A stretch of DNA of 64,000 bases, from contig NZ_CWKH01000001.1 of assembly GCF_001245615.1 (NCBI RefSeq), forward strand, positions 992,001 to 1,056,000, given 5' to 3'. Position 1 is the first letter of the stretch, and each line of letters opens with the position of its first letter. Shown here in pieces: positions 8,514 to 18,653 of the stretch. This stretch comes from Mycolicibacterium neworleansense (lineage in GTDB: Bacteria > Actinomycetota > Actinomycetes > Mycobacteriales > Mycobacteriaceae). The position numbers and the translations under genes were made by a program. The notes under the pieces are model-generated. The model saw nothing but the letters and a program-made list of their open reading frames with translations. It was not told the origin of the DNA and did not search any database.

Positions 8514-9014
8514 ATGGCGATGTTTGATCAGACACCTGTCCAGATCGCCTGGGTGACCACCGACCTGGACGCCACCGAACAGGCGCTCACCAGCCTGTTG
8601 GGGGCCCGCAAGTGGGTGCGGATGCCCGCGGTCCACTTCAGCCCCGAGACCTGCAGCTATCGCGGCCGGCCCGCCGATTTCGTGGCCGACATTTCGCTGA
8701 GCTACGCGGGTGACACCCAACTCGAGCTCATCGCACCCGTGAGCGGCGAGAGCGTCTACACCGAGTTCCTGGACCGGCACGGGGCGGGCCTGCACCACAT
8801 CTGCATCGAGGCGGCCGACCGAGAGGCGTTCGACGCGAAACTGCGCGACGCCGAAAGCGAGGGGACACCGGCCGTCTGTCATGGCGAGATGCCGGGAGGC
8901 ATGAAATTCGCCTACCTGTCGGCCGCCGCGGCCGGGGTGCCGTATCTGGAGATCGCTTACATTCCGCCCGAGATCCGGGCGTTCTTCGAGTATGTGAAAC
9001 AGGAGCAGCAGTGA
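8514..9014 (+). CDS. VOC-superfamily (glyoxalase/dioxygenase-like) protein
   Basis: 166 residues with two beta-alpha-beta-beta-beta vicinal oxygen chelate modules: an N-terminal half beginning QIAWVTTDLDATEQALTSLL and a C-terminal half around GLHHICIEAADREAF. Candidate metal ligands include the histidines in HHICIE and the glutamate of LEIAYI. VOC enzymes include glyoxalases, epimerases and extradiol dioxygenases, and the reaction here cannot be read off. It overlaps the following flavoprotein start by 4 bp and stands behind the KstR-type operator, so a role in steroid or related ring degradation is a reasonable inference. Confidence 0.82.
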   Translation: MAMFDQTPVQIAWVTTDLDATEQALTSLLGARKWVRMPAVHFSPETCSYRGRPADFVADISLSYAGDTQLELIAPVSGESVYTEFLDRHGAGLHHICIEAADREAFDAKLRDAESEGTPAVCHGEMPGGMKFAYLSAAAAGVPYLEIAYIPPEIRAFFEYVKQEQQ

Positions 9015-10498
9015 AGGAAATCCCCGAGGTCGTCGAGGCTGCGGACGTCGAATCCTGGTCCGACGAATTCGACGTCGTGGTGATCGGGTTCGGCATCGCC
9101 GGCGGCTGCGCAGCGGTCAGCGCCGCGGCACAGGGCGCCCGCGTCCTGGTGTTGGAGAAGGCCGCGGCGGCCGGCGGCACCACCGCGATGGCCGGCGGGC
9201 ACTTCTACCTCGGCGGCGGCACCGCCGTGCAGGAGGCGACCGGACACCCCGATACGCCCGACGAGATGTACAAGTACCTCGTCGCCGTCTCCCGCGAACC
9301 CGACCTGGACAAGATCCGGGCCTACTGCGACGGCAGCGTCGAGCACTTCAATTGGCTTGAGGCACTGGGCTTCGAGTTCGAGCGCAGCTTCTACCCGGGC
9401 AAGGTCGTGGTGCCGCCCGGCACCGAGGGGCTGTCCTACACGGGCAACGAGAAAGTGTGGCCGTTCACCGAGAAGGCCAAGCCGGCTCCGCGCGGGCACT
9501 CGGTGCCGGTGCCGGGGGAGCTCGGCGGCGCCGCGATGGTGATCGATCTCCTGCTGAAACGCGCTGAGACGCTGGGCGTCACGATCCGCTACGAGGTCGG
9601 GGCCACCAACCTGATCGTCGAGGGCGGTGACGACGCCCGCACGGTGGTCGGGGTGAAGTGGAAGCACTTCGGCGAAACCGGTTGTATCAAGGCGAAATCC
9701 GTCATCATCACCGCCGGTGGCTTCGCGATGAACCCTGAGATGGTCGCCGAATACACCCCGGCGCTGGGGAAGAAGCGCCGGACCAAGCACCACGGCGAAG
9801 TCGAGCCATACATCCTGGGCAACCCCAACGACGACGGCCTCGGCATCCGGATGGGGGTGGCAGCCGGCGGCGTGGCCAACGGCATGGATCAGCTGTTCAT
9901 CACCGCCGCGGCCTACCCCCCGGAGATCCTGTTGACCGGGGTCATCGTCAACAACCAGGGGCAACGCTTCGTCACCGAGGACTCCTACCACTCACGCACC
10001 TCGGCGTTCGTGCTGCAGCAGCCGGATCAGCAGGCATACCTCATCGTGGACGAGGCGCACATGGAGATGCCCGCCATGCCGCTGATCCAGTTCATCGACG
10101 GCTACGAGACCATCGCCGAAGCCGAAGAGGCACTGGGCATTCCGGCCGGAAACCTGGCGGCCACCCTCGACCGCTACAACAAGAACGCGGCCAACGGCGA
10201 GGATCCCGACTTCCACAAGCAACCCGAGTACATCGCCGCGCAGGACACGGGTCCCTATGCGGCCTTCGACCTGTCGCTCGGCGTCGCCATGTACTCGGGC
10301 TTCACCATGGGCGGGCTGACCGTGTCGATAGACGGCGAGGTACTGCGGGCGGACGGCAGCGTCATCACCGGCCTCTATGCAGCGGGTGCCTGTGCGTCCA
10401 ACATCGCCCAGGACGGCCAGGGATATGCCAGCGGCGTGCAGCTCGGCGAAGGGTCCTTCTTCGGGCGCCGTGCCGGAACCCACGCGGCGGCGCGCTAG
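9011..10498 (+). CDS. FAD-dependent oxidoreductase of the fumarate reductase/3-ketosteroid dehydrogenase superfamily (Rv1817-like)
   Basis: 495 residues. The FAD dinucleotide-binding fold opens with VVVIGFGIAGGCAAVS, a partner motif GGTTAMAGGHFYLGGGT follows, and the C-terminal FAD segment has SGFTMGGLTVSIDGEVL and GLYAAGACASNIAQDGQGY. This architecture is shared by fumarate reductases and 3-ketosteroid delta-1-dehydrogenases. Translational coupling to the VOC gene and the KstR-type site point to steroid-related chemistry, but the family also has other substrates. Its stop shares a CTAG with the convergent ABC transporter gene. Confidence 0.85.
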   Translation: MKEIPEVVEAADVESWSDEFDVVVIGFGIAGGCAAVSAAAQGARVLVLEKAAAAGGTTAMAGGHFYLGGGTAVQEATGHPDTPDEMYKYLVAVSREPDLDKIRAYCDGSVEHFNWLEALGFEFERSFYPGKVVVPPGTEGLSYTGNEKVWPFTEKAKPAPRGHSVPVPGELGGAAMVIDLLLKRAETLGVTIRYEVGATNLIVEGGDDARTVVGVKWKHFGETGCIKAKSVIITAGGFAMNPEMVAEYTPALGKKRRTKHHGEVEPYILGNPNDDGLGIRMGVAAGGVANGMDQLFITAAAYPPEILLTGVIVNNQGQRFVTEDSYHSRTSAFVLQQPDQQAYLIVDEAHMEMPAMPLIQFIDGYETIAEAEEALGIPAGNLAATLDRYNKNAANGEDPDFHKQPEYIAAQDTGPYAAFDLSLGVAMYSGFTMGGLTVSIDGEVLRADGSVITGLYAAGACASNIAQDGQGYASGVQLGEGSFFGRRAGTHAAAR

Positions 10499-12399
10499 CC
10501 GACGGGCGTGAGCTCCCAACGACCGTCGCCGAGCAGTTCCAGGCGACGGTCGTGGAGCCGGTTGACGCTGTCGCGGTGGCTGATGCTGACCACGATGCAG
10601 TCAGGCAGCTGCGTGCGCAGCGTCGTGTACAACGCGTGCTGCTGACCGGCGTCGAGTGCCGAGGTGGCCTCGTCGAGGAACACCGCCGACGGTTTGGCCA
10701 GCAGCACCCGGGCGAACGCGATCCGCTGTTGCTCGCCGGGGGACAACACCTTTCCCCAATCGGCTTCCTCGTCCAGCCGGGAGGCCAGATTCCCCAGTGC
10801 GACAGCATCGAGCGTGGACCGGATCTCGTCGTCGCCGTAGGCGCCCGACGGTGATGGGTAGCAGACCACCGTCCGCAGATCGCCCAGTGGGGCGTAGGGC
10901 AGCTGGGACAGGAACATCACCCCGCCCTGCTCGGGATAACGCACCGTGCCCGATCCGTACGGCCAGAGCCGCGCCAGGCTGCGCAGCAGCGTCGTCTTCC
11001 CGGTACCGGACGGCCCGGTGATGACCAACGAATCCCCGGGCGCCAGCTGCATGTCCAGGTCGTGCAGAAGAAGCATGCCCTCGGGAGAGCGCACTTCGAC
11101 GTCCTCGAGTTCGACGCCGCCGTTGGTGCTCACCCCGGTGTCCAATCGCGGTAGCGCCCTTGCCTGTTCGTTCGCCGTGACAAGACCGTCGAGGCGGATG
11201 ACGGCGGCCCGGTACCCGGCGAACGCGTCGTACACCGAGCGGAAGAAACTCAACGAGCTCTGCACCCGACTGAACGCGCTCGCCGACTGCAGGACGTCGC
11301 CGTACGTCAGCTGGCCCGCGAACAACCGCGGCGCCTGGATGACCAGCGGAAGCGGCTCGATGATCTGATTGATGGACCGGTTCCAACCGAGGAACGCCAC
11401 GCCGCGCAGGACGAGCCTGCGGTAGTTCGCGATCACCTTGGCGAATCGATCTGCCAGCGTGGCGCGTTCGGTGCGTTCGCCGTGATAGAAGCCGACCGCT
11501 TCGGCGCCGTCCCGGACCCGCACGAGTGCGTACCGGAATGCGGCGTTGGTGAGCGAGTTCCGGAATGTCAGGCGGATGATCGGCCGGCCGATCCAGATCG
11601 CCACGATCGTCGTGATCAACACCCACAGCAGCGCGATCCAGAACAACGCCTTCGGCACCGTGATTCCCAGAAACGTCAAGGGACCGGCCAGATTCCACAG
11701 GATCGGCGTGAACGCGACGACCGAGACGATCGAATACACCGATCCGAACAGCAGTGTCTGTGCGGTGGCCACGGTCGGCGTATTGGTCTCCGGGCCGGTG
11801 CCGGTGGTGAACACGTCGATGTCCTGCTGGATGCGCTGATCCGGGTTGTCGATCGGGATACCGCCGAACCCGCCGATGAACCGGCCGCGATAGTAGGCCC
11901 GTTGATCGAGCCAGTCACCGGTCAGCCGGTTGGTGAGCCACACCCGCCAGCGAACGATGAAGTACTGCATCAGATACAGGTCGAGCAAGGTGCGGGTGAT
12001 GTCGGCCGCCATCAACATCGCGAAGATCAGGATCGACTGCCAGAAACCCTCGATCCCGGAGCGGCGCACCGCTTCATTGCCCGACCCCGCGCCGGAGAAC
12101 GCCACCTGCAGCGCCGTGGTCTGGTCGTTGAGGTAGTAGCTGAACAACACGTCCATGCGCACCGAGAGCATCACGGAGAACAGCAGCACACCGAGCAGTG
12201 CCCACACCGGAATACTCTGGCGCCCAATGAAATAACCACTGGTGACGCGCCAGAACTGACGACCCCACGTGGTGAGACGGGCCAGCACGGCCCCCACCGC
12301 CACCAGCGCCACCGCGCCGATCGCCCACGCCTTGAGGACCCAGAAGATCGACGCCAGGATCTCGTTGCCCCAGTCCAGTGACTGGGTGAACATCTCCAT
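10495..12399 (-). CDS. SbmA/BacA-like fused ABC transporter (Rv1819c-like), copy 1
   Basis: 634 residues with an N-terminal membrane domain of about six helices and a C-terminal ATPase: Walker A GPSGTGKTT, signature LSPGEQQR and Walker B AVFLDEATSALD. The LSPGE signature in place of LSGGQ is typical of the BacA/ABCD group. M. tuberculosis Rv1819c, of near-identical size, imports vitamin B12, bleomycin and other hydrophilic molecules. Lies 32 bp downstream of a second, paralogous copy on the same strand and is probably cotranscribed. Confidence 0.9.
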   Translation of the reverse strand: MEMFTQSLDWGNEILASIFWVLKAWAIGAVALVAVGAVLARLTTWGRQFWRVTSGYFIGRQSIPVWALLGVLLFSVMLSVRMDVLFSYYLNDQTTALQVAFSGAGSGNEAVRRSGIEGFWQSILIFAMLMAADITRTLLDLYLMQYFIVRWRVWLTNRLTGDWLDQRAYYRGRFIGGFGGIPIDNPDQRIQQDIDVFTTGTGPETNTPTVATAQTLLFGSVYSIVSVVAFTPILWNLAGPLTFLGITVPKALFWIALLWVLITTIVAIWIGRPIIRLTFRNSLTNAAFRYALVRVRDGAEAVGFYHGERTERATLADRFAKVIANYRRLVLRGVAFLGWNRSINQIIEPLPLVIQAPRLFAGQLTYGDVLQSASAFSRVQSSLSFFRSVYDAFAGYRAAVIRLDGLVTANEQARALPRLDTGVSTNGGVELEDVEVRSPEGMLLLHDLDMQLAPGDSLVITGPSGTGKTTLLRSLARLWPYGSGTVRYPEQGGVMFLSQLPYAPLGDLRTVVCYPSPSGAYGDDEIRSTLDAVALGNLASRLDEEADWGKVLSPGEQQRIAFARVLLAKPSAVFLDEATSALDAGQQHALYTTLRTQLPDCIVVSISHRDSVNRLHDRRLELLGDGRWELTPVG

Positions 12400-12431
12400 A
12401 CCCCCGGAAGTTACCGGGAATCACCGCCTGA

Positions 12432-14357
12432 TCAGCGTTGCTTGACGAGGTCGGCCGCGTCGTCCTCGACCTCGCCGAGCGACCAGCGTCCCTCGCCGTG
12501 CAGCTGCAGATGCTTCTCGTGGTGCTGGCCCACGGTGCTGCGGTGGGTGACGCTGACCAAGATGGTCTCCGGCAGCTCGGCCCGCACCAGCGCGTACATC
12601 GAGTACTCCAGACCCTCGTCGAGCGCGGAGGTGGACTCGTCGAAGAACACCGCGCGCGGCCGGGTCAGCAGGATTCGCGCGAACGCGATCCGCTGTTGCT
12701 CACCGGGGGAGAGCACCTTGGCCCAGTCGGCCACCTCGGACAGCCGCTGCGAGCACTGCGGCAGGGACACCTTCTGCAGTGCCGCGTGCAGTTCCTCGTC
12801 CGGGATGCTGCCCGGCTCGGCGGGGTAGGAGACCACGGCGCGCAGATCGCCGAGCGGCACGTACGGCATCTGCGACAGGAACATCGTCTCGTTGGCGTCC
12901 ACCGGATAACGGAAGGTCCCGGTGGCGTACGGCCACAGCTGCGCCAGGCTGCGTAGCAGCGTGGTCTTTCCGGCGCCGGACCTGCCGGTCACGATCAGGG
13001 TGTCGCCACAGTCCAGTCGCAGGTCCAGGTTGTTCACCAGCGGCTCGCCGGCCGGGGTACGCACCTCGACCGCCTCGAGCTCGACCAGGCAGTCCTTGCT
13101 CGGCTCGACCGTCAGCTCGGGCAGGTCGCGGGCCTGCTCGTTGGCCACCACCAAGCCGTGCAGACGCAGGATCGACGCCCGCCACCCGGCGAAGGCGTCG
13201 TAGGAGTTACGGAAGAAGGACAGGGAGTTCTGGATGCTCGTGAACGCCGACGACGTCTGCGTCACCGCGCCGAGCTTGATCTCACCGGCGAACAACCGCG
13301 GCGCCTGCAGCAGCCAGGGGAGCGGGACGATGATCTGGCTGATCGACAGGTTCCAGCCGTAGAACTTGACCGAGCGGTTGATGAAGCGGCGGTAGTTGGA
13401 CACCACCGGTTCGAAACGCTGCCGCAGCTGCAGCCGCTCGGCGATCTCGCCGCGGTAGAACGCCACCGCCTCGGCGGCGTCACGCAACCGCACCAGGGCA
13501 TAACGGAACGCGGCGTTGTACTTCTCGTTGTCGAACGTGAGCCGGATCAACGGATGACCGATCCAGAACGCCACGATGCTGGCGATCAGCACGTAGAGGA
13601 TCCCGATCCAGAACATGGCCCGGGGCATCGTGATTCCGAACAGCGTGAGGTTGCCGGACAGGTTCCACAGGATCACGGTGAACGAAACGACCGACGCCAC
13701 CGCATCGATCGCGCCGAACAACAGCGTGCTCTTGCTGAGATTGTTCGGATTGTTCGGCAACGGCCCCACACCGGCGGTGAAGATGTCGATGTCGGACTGG
13801 ATACGTTGATCGGGGTTGTCGATCGTGTCGTCGATGAACCGGGTGCGGTAGTAGGCCTTGCCGTCGAGCCAGTCCCCGGTGAGCCGATCGGTCAGCCAGG
13901 CGCGCCAGGCCAGCATGAACCGCTGCATGATGAACAGGTCGAGCATGACCCGGACCACATGCAGCACGGCCAGGAAACAGAAGATGGCCAGCGCCGTCCA
14001 GAAGCCGGTGACGCCGGACTGCTTGACCTGCTCATTGCCGGCGGCCAAACCCTGACTGGCCACCTGGACACCGGTCATCATGTCGCTGCCCTGATAGCTG
14101 AAGAGCACGTCGAGCCGCACACCGACGATGACCGACAGCAGGATCGTGCCCAGCCACAGCCAGACCTTGCCGCAGCCCGGGCCCACGAAATAGGCGCCGG
14201 TGATACGCCAGAACTGTCGTCCCCACTGGGTCACCAGACCGACCACCGTGAGTACGGCCAGCGTGCCGACCGCGGCGATACCCCAGGCGATACCGATCCA
14301 CCTGAGCGAGGCGATCAGCTCATCGCCCCAGTCGAGTGTCGGGCTGAACATGTCCAT
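12432..14357 (-). CDS. SbmA/BacA-like fused ABC transporter (Rv1819c-like), copy 2
   Basis: 641 residues with the same layout as the downstream copy: both begin with a conserved MDMF/MEMF...LDWG...E-ASI segment, then membrane helices, then the ATPase with Walker [10 protein letters not shown], signature LSPGEQQR and Walker [13 protein letters not shown] (S replaces the usual A after the glutamate). The two copies differ throughout, so the duplication is not recent or substrates have diverged. M. tuberculosis has one gene at this locus. The promoter must lie in the 120-bp gap shared with divergent secA2. Confidence 0.9.
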   Translation of the reverse strand: MDMFSPTLDWGDELIASLRWIGIAWGIAAVGTLAVLTVVGLVTQWGRQFWRITGAYFVGPGCGKVWLWLGTILLSVIVGVRLDVLFSYQGSDMMTGVQVASQGLAAGNEQVKQSGVTGFWTALAIFCFLAVLHVVRVMLDLFIMQRFMLAWRAWLTDRLTGDWLDGKAYYRTRFIDDTIDNPDQRIQSDIDIFTAGVGPLPNNPNNLSKSTLLFGAIDAVASVVSFTVILWNLSGNLTLFGITMPRAMFWIGILYVLIASIVAFWIGHPLIRLTFDNEKYNAAFRYALVRLRDAAEAVAFYRGEIAERLQLRQRFEPVVSNYRRFINRSVKFYGWNLSISQIIVPLPWLLQAPRLFAGEIKLGAVTQTSSAFTSIQNSLSFFRNSYDAFAGWRASILRLHGLVVANEQARDLPELTVEPSKDCLVELEAVEVRTPAGEPLVNNLDLRLDCGDTLIVTGRSGAGKTTLLRSLAQLWPYATGTFRYPVDANETMFLSQMPYVPLGDLRAVVSYPAEPGSIPDEELHAALQKVSLPQCSQRLSEVADWAKVLSPGEQQRIAFARILLTRPRAVFFDESTSALDEGLEYSMYALVRAELPETILVSVTHRSTVGQHHEKHLQLHGEGRWSLGEVEDDAADLVKQR

Positions 14358-14477
14358 GCGGGCAAAGTACCCCCAACAACCGGTGCCAGCCTCGTGGGAC
14401 GTCTCCAGGCGTGGCCCCGCCGATCCCGTCCGGGGTCACACTCAAAGGCATCCGCCGCGTCCGCGTACCGTGAACAT

Positions 14478-16835
14478 GTGCCGAAGACGTCCAACGCCAA
14501 ACCGGGCCGTGTGAGCAGCAAGTTCTGGAAGCTATTGGGGGCCAGCACCGAGCGGAACGAGGCCCGGTCGCTCTCAGAGGTCAAGGGTGCGGCCGGATTC
14601 GAGGACAAGGCTGCCAAACTCGATGACGAGCAGCTCACCAAAGCCGCCAAGCTGCTCGAACTGAAGGATTTGGCCGCGTCCGCGGACATGCCTCAGTTCC
14701 TGGCGCTGGCCCGGGAAGCCGCCGACCGGACGACCGGTCTGCGGCCCTTTGATGTGCAGCTGCTCGCCGCCCTGCGCATGCTCGCCGGCGATGTCGTCGA
14801 GATGGCCACCGGCGAGGGCAAGACCCTGGCCGGGGCGATCGCGGCGGCGGGCTACGCGATCGGCGGCCGGCACGTCCACGTCATCACGATCAACGACTAC
14901 CTGGCCCGTCGTGACGCCGAGTGGATGACCCCGCTGCTGGAGGCGATGGGGCTCTCGGTCGGCTGGATCACCGCCGACTCCACCGCCGAACAGCGTCGCA
15001 CGGCCTACGAGTGCGATGTCACCTACGCCTCGGTCAACGAGATCGGGTTCGACGTCTTGCGTGACCAGCTGGTCACCGATGTCGCCGACCTGGTCTCACC
15101 GAACCCCGACGTGGCACTCATCGACGAGGCCGACTCGGTGCTCGTGGACGAGGCGCTGGTCCCGCTGGTCCTGGCCGGCACCAGCCATCGCGAACAGCCG
15201 CGCGTCGAGATCATCCGGATGGTCGGCGACCTCATCAGCGGACCCGGTTCCGACGAGAATTTCGCGACCGACGACGACAACCGCAACGTGCACCTCACCG
15301 AGGCCGGAGCCCGCAAGCTGGAATCGCGCCTTGGCAACATCGACCTGTACTCCGAGGAGCACGTCGCCACCACCCTCACCGAGGTCAACGTGGCGCTGCA
15401 CGCGCATGTGCTGCTGCAGCGCGACGTGCACTACATCGTGCGTGACGGTGCGGTCCACCTGATCAACGCGTCGCGCGGGCGCATCGCCTCGCTGCAGCGA
15501 TGGCCGGACGGCCTGCAGGCCGCGGTGGAGGCCAAAGAGGGCATCGAGACCACCGAGACCGGCGAGGTGCTCGACACGATCACGGTCCAGGCGCTGGTCA
15601 ACCGGTATCCGACGGTGTGTGGCATGACCGGCACCGCGCTGGCCGCCGGCGAGCAGCTGCGCCAGTTCTACAAGCTCGGGGTGTCGCCGATCCCGCCGAA
15701 CAAGCCGAACATCCGCGAGGACGAGACGGACCGGGTGTACCTCACCGAGGCGGCCAAGAACCACGCCATCGTCGAGCACATCGCCGACGTGCACGCGACC
15801 GGCCAGCCGGTGCTGGTCGGCACCCACGACGTCGCCGAGTCCGAAGACCTGCACCGCAGGCTGGTCAAGGCCGGGGTTCCCGCCGTCGTGCTCAACGCCA
15901 AGAACGACGCCGAAGAAGCGGCCGTGATCGCCGAGGCGGGCAAGCTGGGCTCGGTGACGGTGTCCACCCAGATGGCCGGCCGTGGCACCGACATCCGGCT
16001 GGGCGGATCCGAGGTCGGCGACGACTCGCCGGAGAAGGAGAAGGTGGCCGAGCTCGGCGGGCTGCATGTCGTGGGCACCGGACGGCACCACACCGAACGA
16101 CTGGACAACCAGCTGCGCGGGCGCGCCGGGCGTCAGGGCGACCCCGGCTCGACGGTGTTCTTCTCCAGCTGGGAGGACGAGGTGGTGGCGTCGCACCTCG
16201 ACGACACCAAACTGCCCACCGAAACCGACGACGACGGCCGGATCATCGCGCCCAAGGCGGCGGGTCTGCTCGACCACGCCCAGCGCGTCGCCGAGGGCAG
16301 GCTGCTCGACGTGCACGCCAACACCTGGCGCTACAACCAGCTGATCGCCCAGCAGCGCGCCATCATCGTGGACCGCCGCGAGACACTGCTGCGTACCGAT
16401 ACCGCCCGCCAGGAGCTTCAGGCCCGGTCCCCGGAGCGCTACGCCAAACTGGCCGAGGAGCTGGGTGAGGACGGCGAGGAGAAGCTGGAGAAGATCTGCC
16501 GGCTGATCATGCTGTACCACCTGGACCGGGGCTGGTGTGACCACCTGGCCTTCCTCGCCGACATCCGGGAGAGCATCCACCTGCGGGCCCTGGGCCGCCA
16601 GAACCCGCTCGACGAGTTCCACCGGATGGCCGTGGACGCGTTCGCCTCGCTGGCTGCCGATGCCATCGAGGCCGCCCAGCAGACCTTCGACACGGCGGAC
16701 TCGATCGAGGACGAGCCGGGAATCGACCTGTCCAAGCTCGCGCGGCCGACGTCGACGTGGACGTACATGGTTCACGACAACCCGCTCAACGACGACACCA
16801 TGTCGGCGCTGAGCCTGCCGGGTGTGTTCCGCTAA
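14478..16835 (+). CDS. secA2: Accessory preprotein translocase ATPase SecA2
   Basis: 785 residues. The motor domains show Walker [16 protein letters not shown]-like [15 protein letters not shown] and the helicase-type [12 protein letters not shown]. The zinc-binding C-terminal tail of housekeeping SecA1 is absent, as expected for SecA2, and the end ALSLPGVFR matches the mycobacterial family. SecA2 drives export of a subset of proteins, including some without signal peptides. Start GTG 14478 gives [17 protein letters not shown], aligning with the conserved family N-terminus; the much longer open frame upstream lies antisense to the ABC gene and is spurious. pgsA2 follows after 9 bp. Confidence 0.95.
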   Translation: MPKTSNAKPGRVSSKFWKLLGASTERNEARSLSEVKGAAGFEDKAAKLDDEQLTKAAKLLELKDLAASADMPQFLALAREAADRTTGLRPFDVQLLAALRMLAGDVVEMATGEGKTLAGAIAAAGYAIGGRHVHVITINDYLARRDAEWMTPLLEAMGLSVGWITADSTAEQRRTAYECDVTYASVNEIGFDVLRDQLVTDVADLVSPNPDVALIDEADSVLVDEALVPLVLAGTSHREQPRVEIIRMVGDLISGPGSDENFATDDDNRNVHLTEAGARKLESRLGNIDLYSEEHVATTLTEVNVALHAHVLLQRDVHYIVRDGAVHLINASRGRIASLQRWPDGLQAAVEAKEGIETTETGEVLDTITVQALVNRYPTVCGMTGTALAAGEQLRQFYKLGVSPIPPNKPNIREDETDRVYLTEAAKNHAIVEHIADVHATGQPVLVGTHDVAESEDLHRRLVKAGVPAVVLNAKNDAEEAAVIAEAGKLGSVTVSTQMAGRGTDIRLGGSEVGDDSPEKEKVAELGGLHVVGTGRHHTERLDNQLRGRAGRQGDPGSTVFFSSWEDEVVASHLDDTKLPTETDDDGRIIAPKAAGLLDHAQRVAEGRLLDVHANTWRYNQLIAQQRAIIVDRRETLLRTDTARQELQARSPERYAKLAEELGEDGEEKLEKICRLIMLYHLDRGWCDHLAFLADIRESIHLRALGRQNPLDEFHRMAVDAFASLAADAIEAAQQTFDTADSIEDEPGIDLSKLARPTSTWTYMVHDNPLNDDTMSALSLPGVFR

Positions 16836-16844
16836 GTTTTAGGC

Positions 16845-17465
16845 ATGGACCACGCGCCTGCTCCCGAGGGCAGGAGCGCACCGGCGCCGACTGCCCGCGA
16901 TCGGGTGCTGACCGTGCCCAACGCGCTCAGTGTGTTGCGCCTGGTGTTGGTGCCGGTGTTCCTGTGGCTGCTGTTCGGGCTGCACGCCAACGGCTGGGCC
17001 GTCGCGGTGCTGATGTTCAGCGGCTTCTCCGACTGGGCCGACGGCAAGATCGCGCGCCTGGTGGACAATCAGTCGTCGCGGCTCGGCGAACTGCTCGATC
17101 CACTCGTGGACCGCATCTACATGGTCACCGTGCCGGTCGCCCTGGCGTTGTACGGCGTGGTGCCGTGGTGGCTGGTGCTGACCCTGCTCGGCCGCGATGC
17201 GCTGCTCGCCGCCACGCTGCCGCTGCTGCGCAGCCGGGGATTGACCGCGCTACCGGTGACGTATCTGGGTAAGGCCGCCACCTTCGCGCTGATGTCGGGC
17301 TTCCCGTGGGTACTGCTCGGCCAGTGGGACGCGACGTGGAGCCGGGTGGCGCTGGCCTGCGGATGGGCCTTCCTGCTGTGGGGCGTGGCGCTGTACCTGT
17401 GGTCAGCGGTGCTGTACCTGATCCAGGTGACGATGGTGGTGCGACAACTCCCGCCGCGGTCATGA
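16845..17465 (+). CDS. pgsA2: CDP-alcohol phosphatidyltransferase family protein PgsA2
   Basis: 206-residue membrane protein with the family signature D-x2-DG-x2-AR-x8-G-x3-D-x3-D, seen as [10 protein letters not shown] followed by GELLDPLVD (about residues 60-85). Such enzymes move phosphatidyl groups from CDP-diacylglycerol to an alcohol, making phosphatidylglycerophosphate, cardiolipin or phosphatidylinositol phosphate; which one this copy makes is unsettled. It follows secA2 by 9 bp and its stop overlaps the next start, so it belongs to an envelope operon with the DUF881 and small basic proteins. Confidence 0.9.
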   Translation: MDHAPAPEGRSAPAPTARDRVLTVPNALSVLRLVLVPVFLWLLFGLHANGWAVAVLMFSGFSDWADGKIARLVDNQSSRLGELLDPLVDRIYMVTVPVALALYGVVPWWLVLTLLGRDALLAATLPLLRSRGLTALPVTYLGKAATFALMSGFPWVLLGQWDATWSRVALACGWAFLLWGVALYLWSAVLYLIQVTMVVRQLPPRS

Positions 17466-18291
17466 GCACCCTGGGCGGCTACGAGTCGGGGGCCGGCCTC
17501 AACGACCACGAGGCCCACGCACCCAAGCGCATTCCGCTGCCCTCGCTCCTGAGGTCGTTGTTGTCAGAGCATCTCGACCCCGGATATGCCGCGGCCGCCG
17601 CGGCACGCGAGGCCGGTGACCGGCCGCGCCCGGTCAGGCCCAGACGGCCGCCCCGGCCGCCCGGGAAGCCCAGCACACCCTGTCCGGGCGGGTGCGTGCG
17701 GCTCAGATCGGCGCGGACAAGGCCAGTTCCGAGCGCGACGCGCTGGTGGACCAGGTGGACGCCGAGCGGCGGAGCCGGCTCGGTATGGACGAGAACGGTC
17801 AGCAGCTGCTGGGCAGTCTGGATACGGCCAACATCGAGGCCGCGGCGGTTCCGATGATCGGTCCCGGGCTCACCGTCACGGTCACCGATCCCGGCCTGTC
17901 CAAAGATCTGAGCGATGTGTCCAAACAGCGGGTGGCCGGGGGTCAGCAGATCATCCTCGACCGGGATCTGCAGCTGGTGGTGAATTCGCTGTGGGCCAGT
18001 GGGGCAGAGGCGGTTTCGGTGGGTGGCGTGCGGGTCGGCTCCGGTGTCACCATCCGTCAGGCCGGCGGCGGAATTCTGGTGGACAACCAGCCGATCACGA
18101 GTCCGTATGTCATTGTGGCGATCGGACCGCCGAAGGGGATGGCCGACACGTTCGATCGCACTCCGGGTCTGCAGCGGCTGCGGCTGTTGGAGACGTCGTA
18201 CGGGGTCGGGGTGAATGTGAGCGCGGGCGACGGTCTGACCGTGCCCGCGGTGTCGGTACGAGATGTCAACTTCGCCAAACAGATTGGATAG
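17462..18291 (+). pseudogene. DUF881-family protein (Rv1823-like), frame broken and membrane helix missing
   Basis: The start ATG 17462 overlaps the pgsA2 stop and gives the conserved opening [20 protein letters not shown], but this frame loses similarity after about residue 55. The rest continues in another frame from about 17620: a coiled-coil-like stretch ([14 protein letters not shown]), then the DUF881 domain with [27 protein letters not shown] and [10 protein letters not shown], ending NFAKQIG at 18291. Joining both parts gives about 280 residues without the transmembrane helix expected between them; the paralogue at 18654 has that helix. A deletion of length 1 mod 3 at about 17615-17640 explains both. 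Real decay or assembly error. Confidence 0.75.
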
Positions 18292-18319
18292 GCCTGACGT
18301 GCACAGGATTGACCGTTAG

Positions 18320-18652
18320 ATGATCGGGATCGTCGCACTGGTCGTCGGGATCGTACTCGGGTTGGTGTTCCACCCGAGCGTCCCCGAGTTCGTCGAGCCC
18401 TACCTTCCGATCGCCGTGGTGGCGGCACTCGATGCGGTCTTCGGCGGGTTGCGGGCCTATCTGGAGCGGATATTCGACGCCAAGGTGTTCGTGGTGTCGT
18501 TCGTGTTCAACGTGTTGGTGGCCGCCTTGATCGTCTACGTCGGCGATCAGCTGGGCGTCGGTACCCAGTTGTCGACGGCGATCATCGTGGTCCTCGGTAT
18601 CCGCATCTTCGGTAACGCCGCCGCGTTGCGGCGCAGGTTGTTCGGCGCCTGA
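18320..18652 (+). CDS. Small basic membrane protein, DUF1290 (Rv1824-like)
   Basis: 110 residues, almost entirely hydrophobic, with three predicted helices and the conserved centre PIAVVAALDAVFGGLRAYLE, ending in basic AALRRRLFG. DUF1290 small basic proteins are almost always encoded between DUF881 genes in Actinobacteria and Firmicutes, often near cell-division loci; function unknown. Here it lies between two DUF881 genes. Confidence 0.88.
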   Translation: MIGIVALVVGIVLGLVFHPSVPEFVEPYLPIAVVAALDAVFGGLRAYLERIFDAKVFVVSFVFNVLVAALIVYVGDQLGVGTQLSTAIIVVLGIRIFGNAAALRRRLFGA

Positions 18653-18653
18653 C

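Noticed and set aside
13158-14477. Plus-strand frame that would add about 440 residues to SecA2
   Set aside because: It is antisense to the second BacA-like gene and has the low-complexity composition of a mirror frame; the SecA2 family start is at 14478.
15096-16775. Minus-strand 559-residue open frame opposite secA2
   Set aside because: A product of third-position GC bias; composition rich in V, G, H and Q with no domain.
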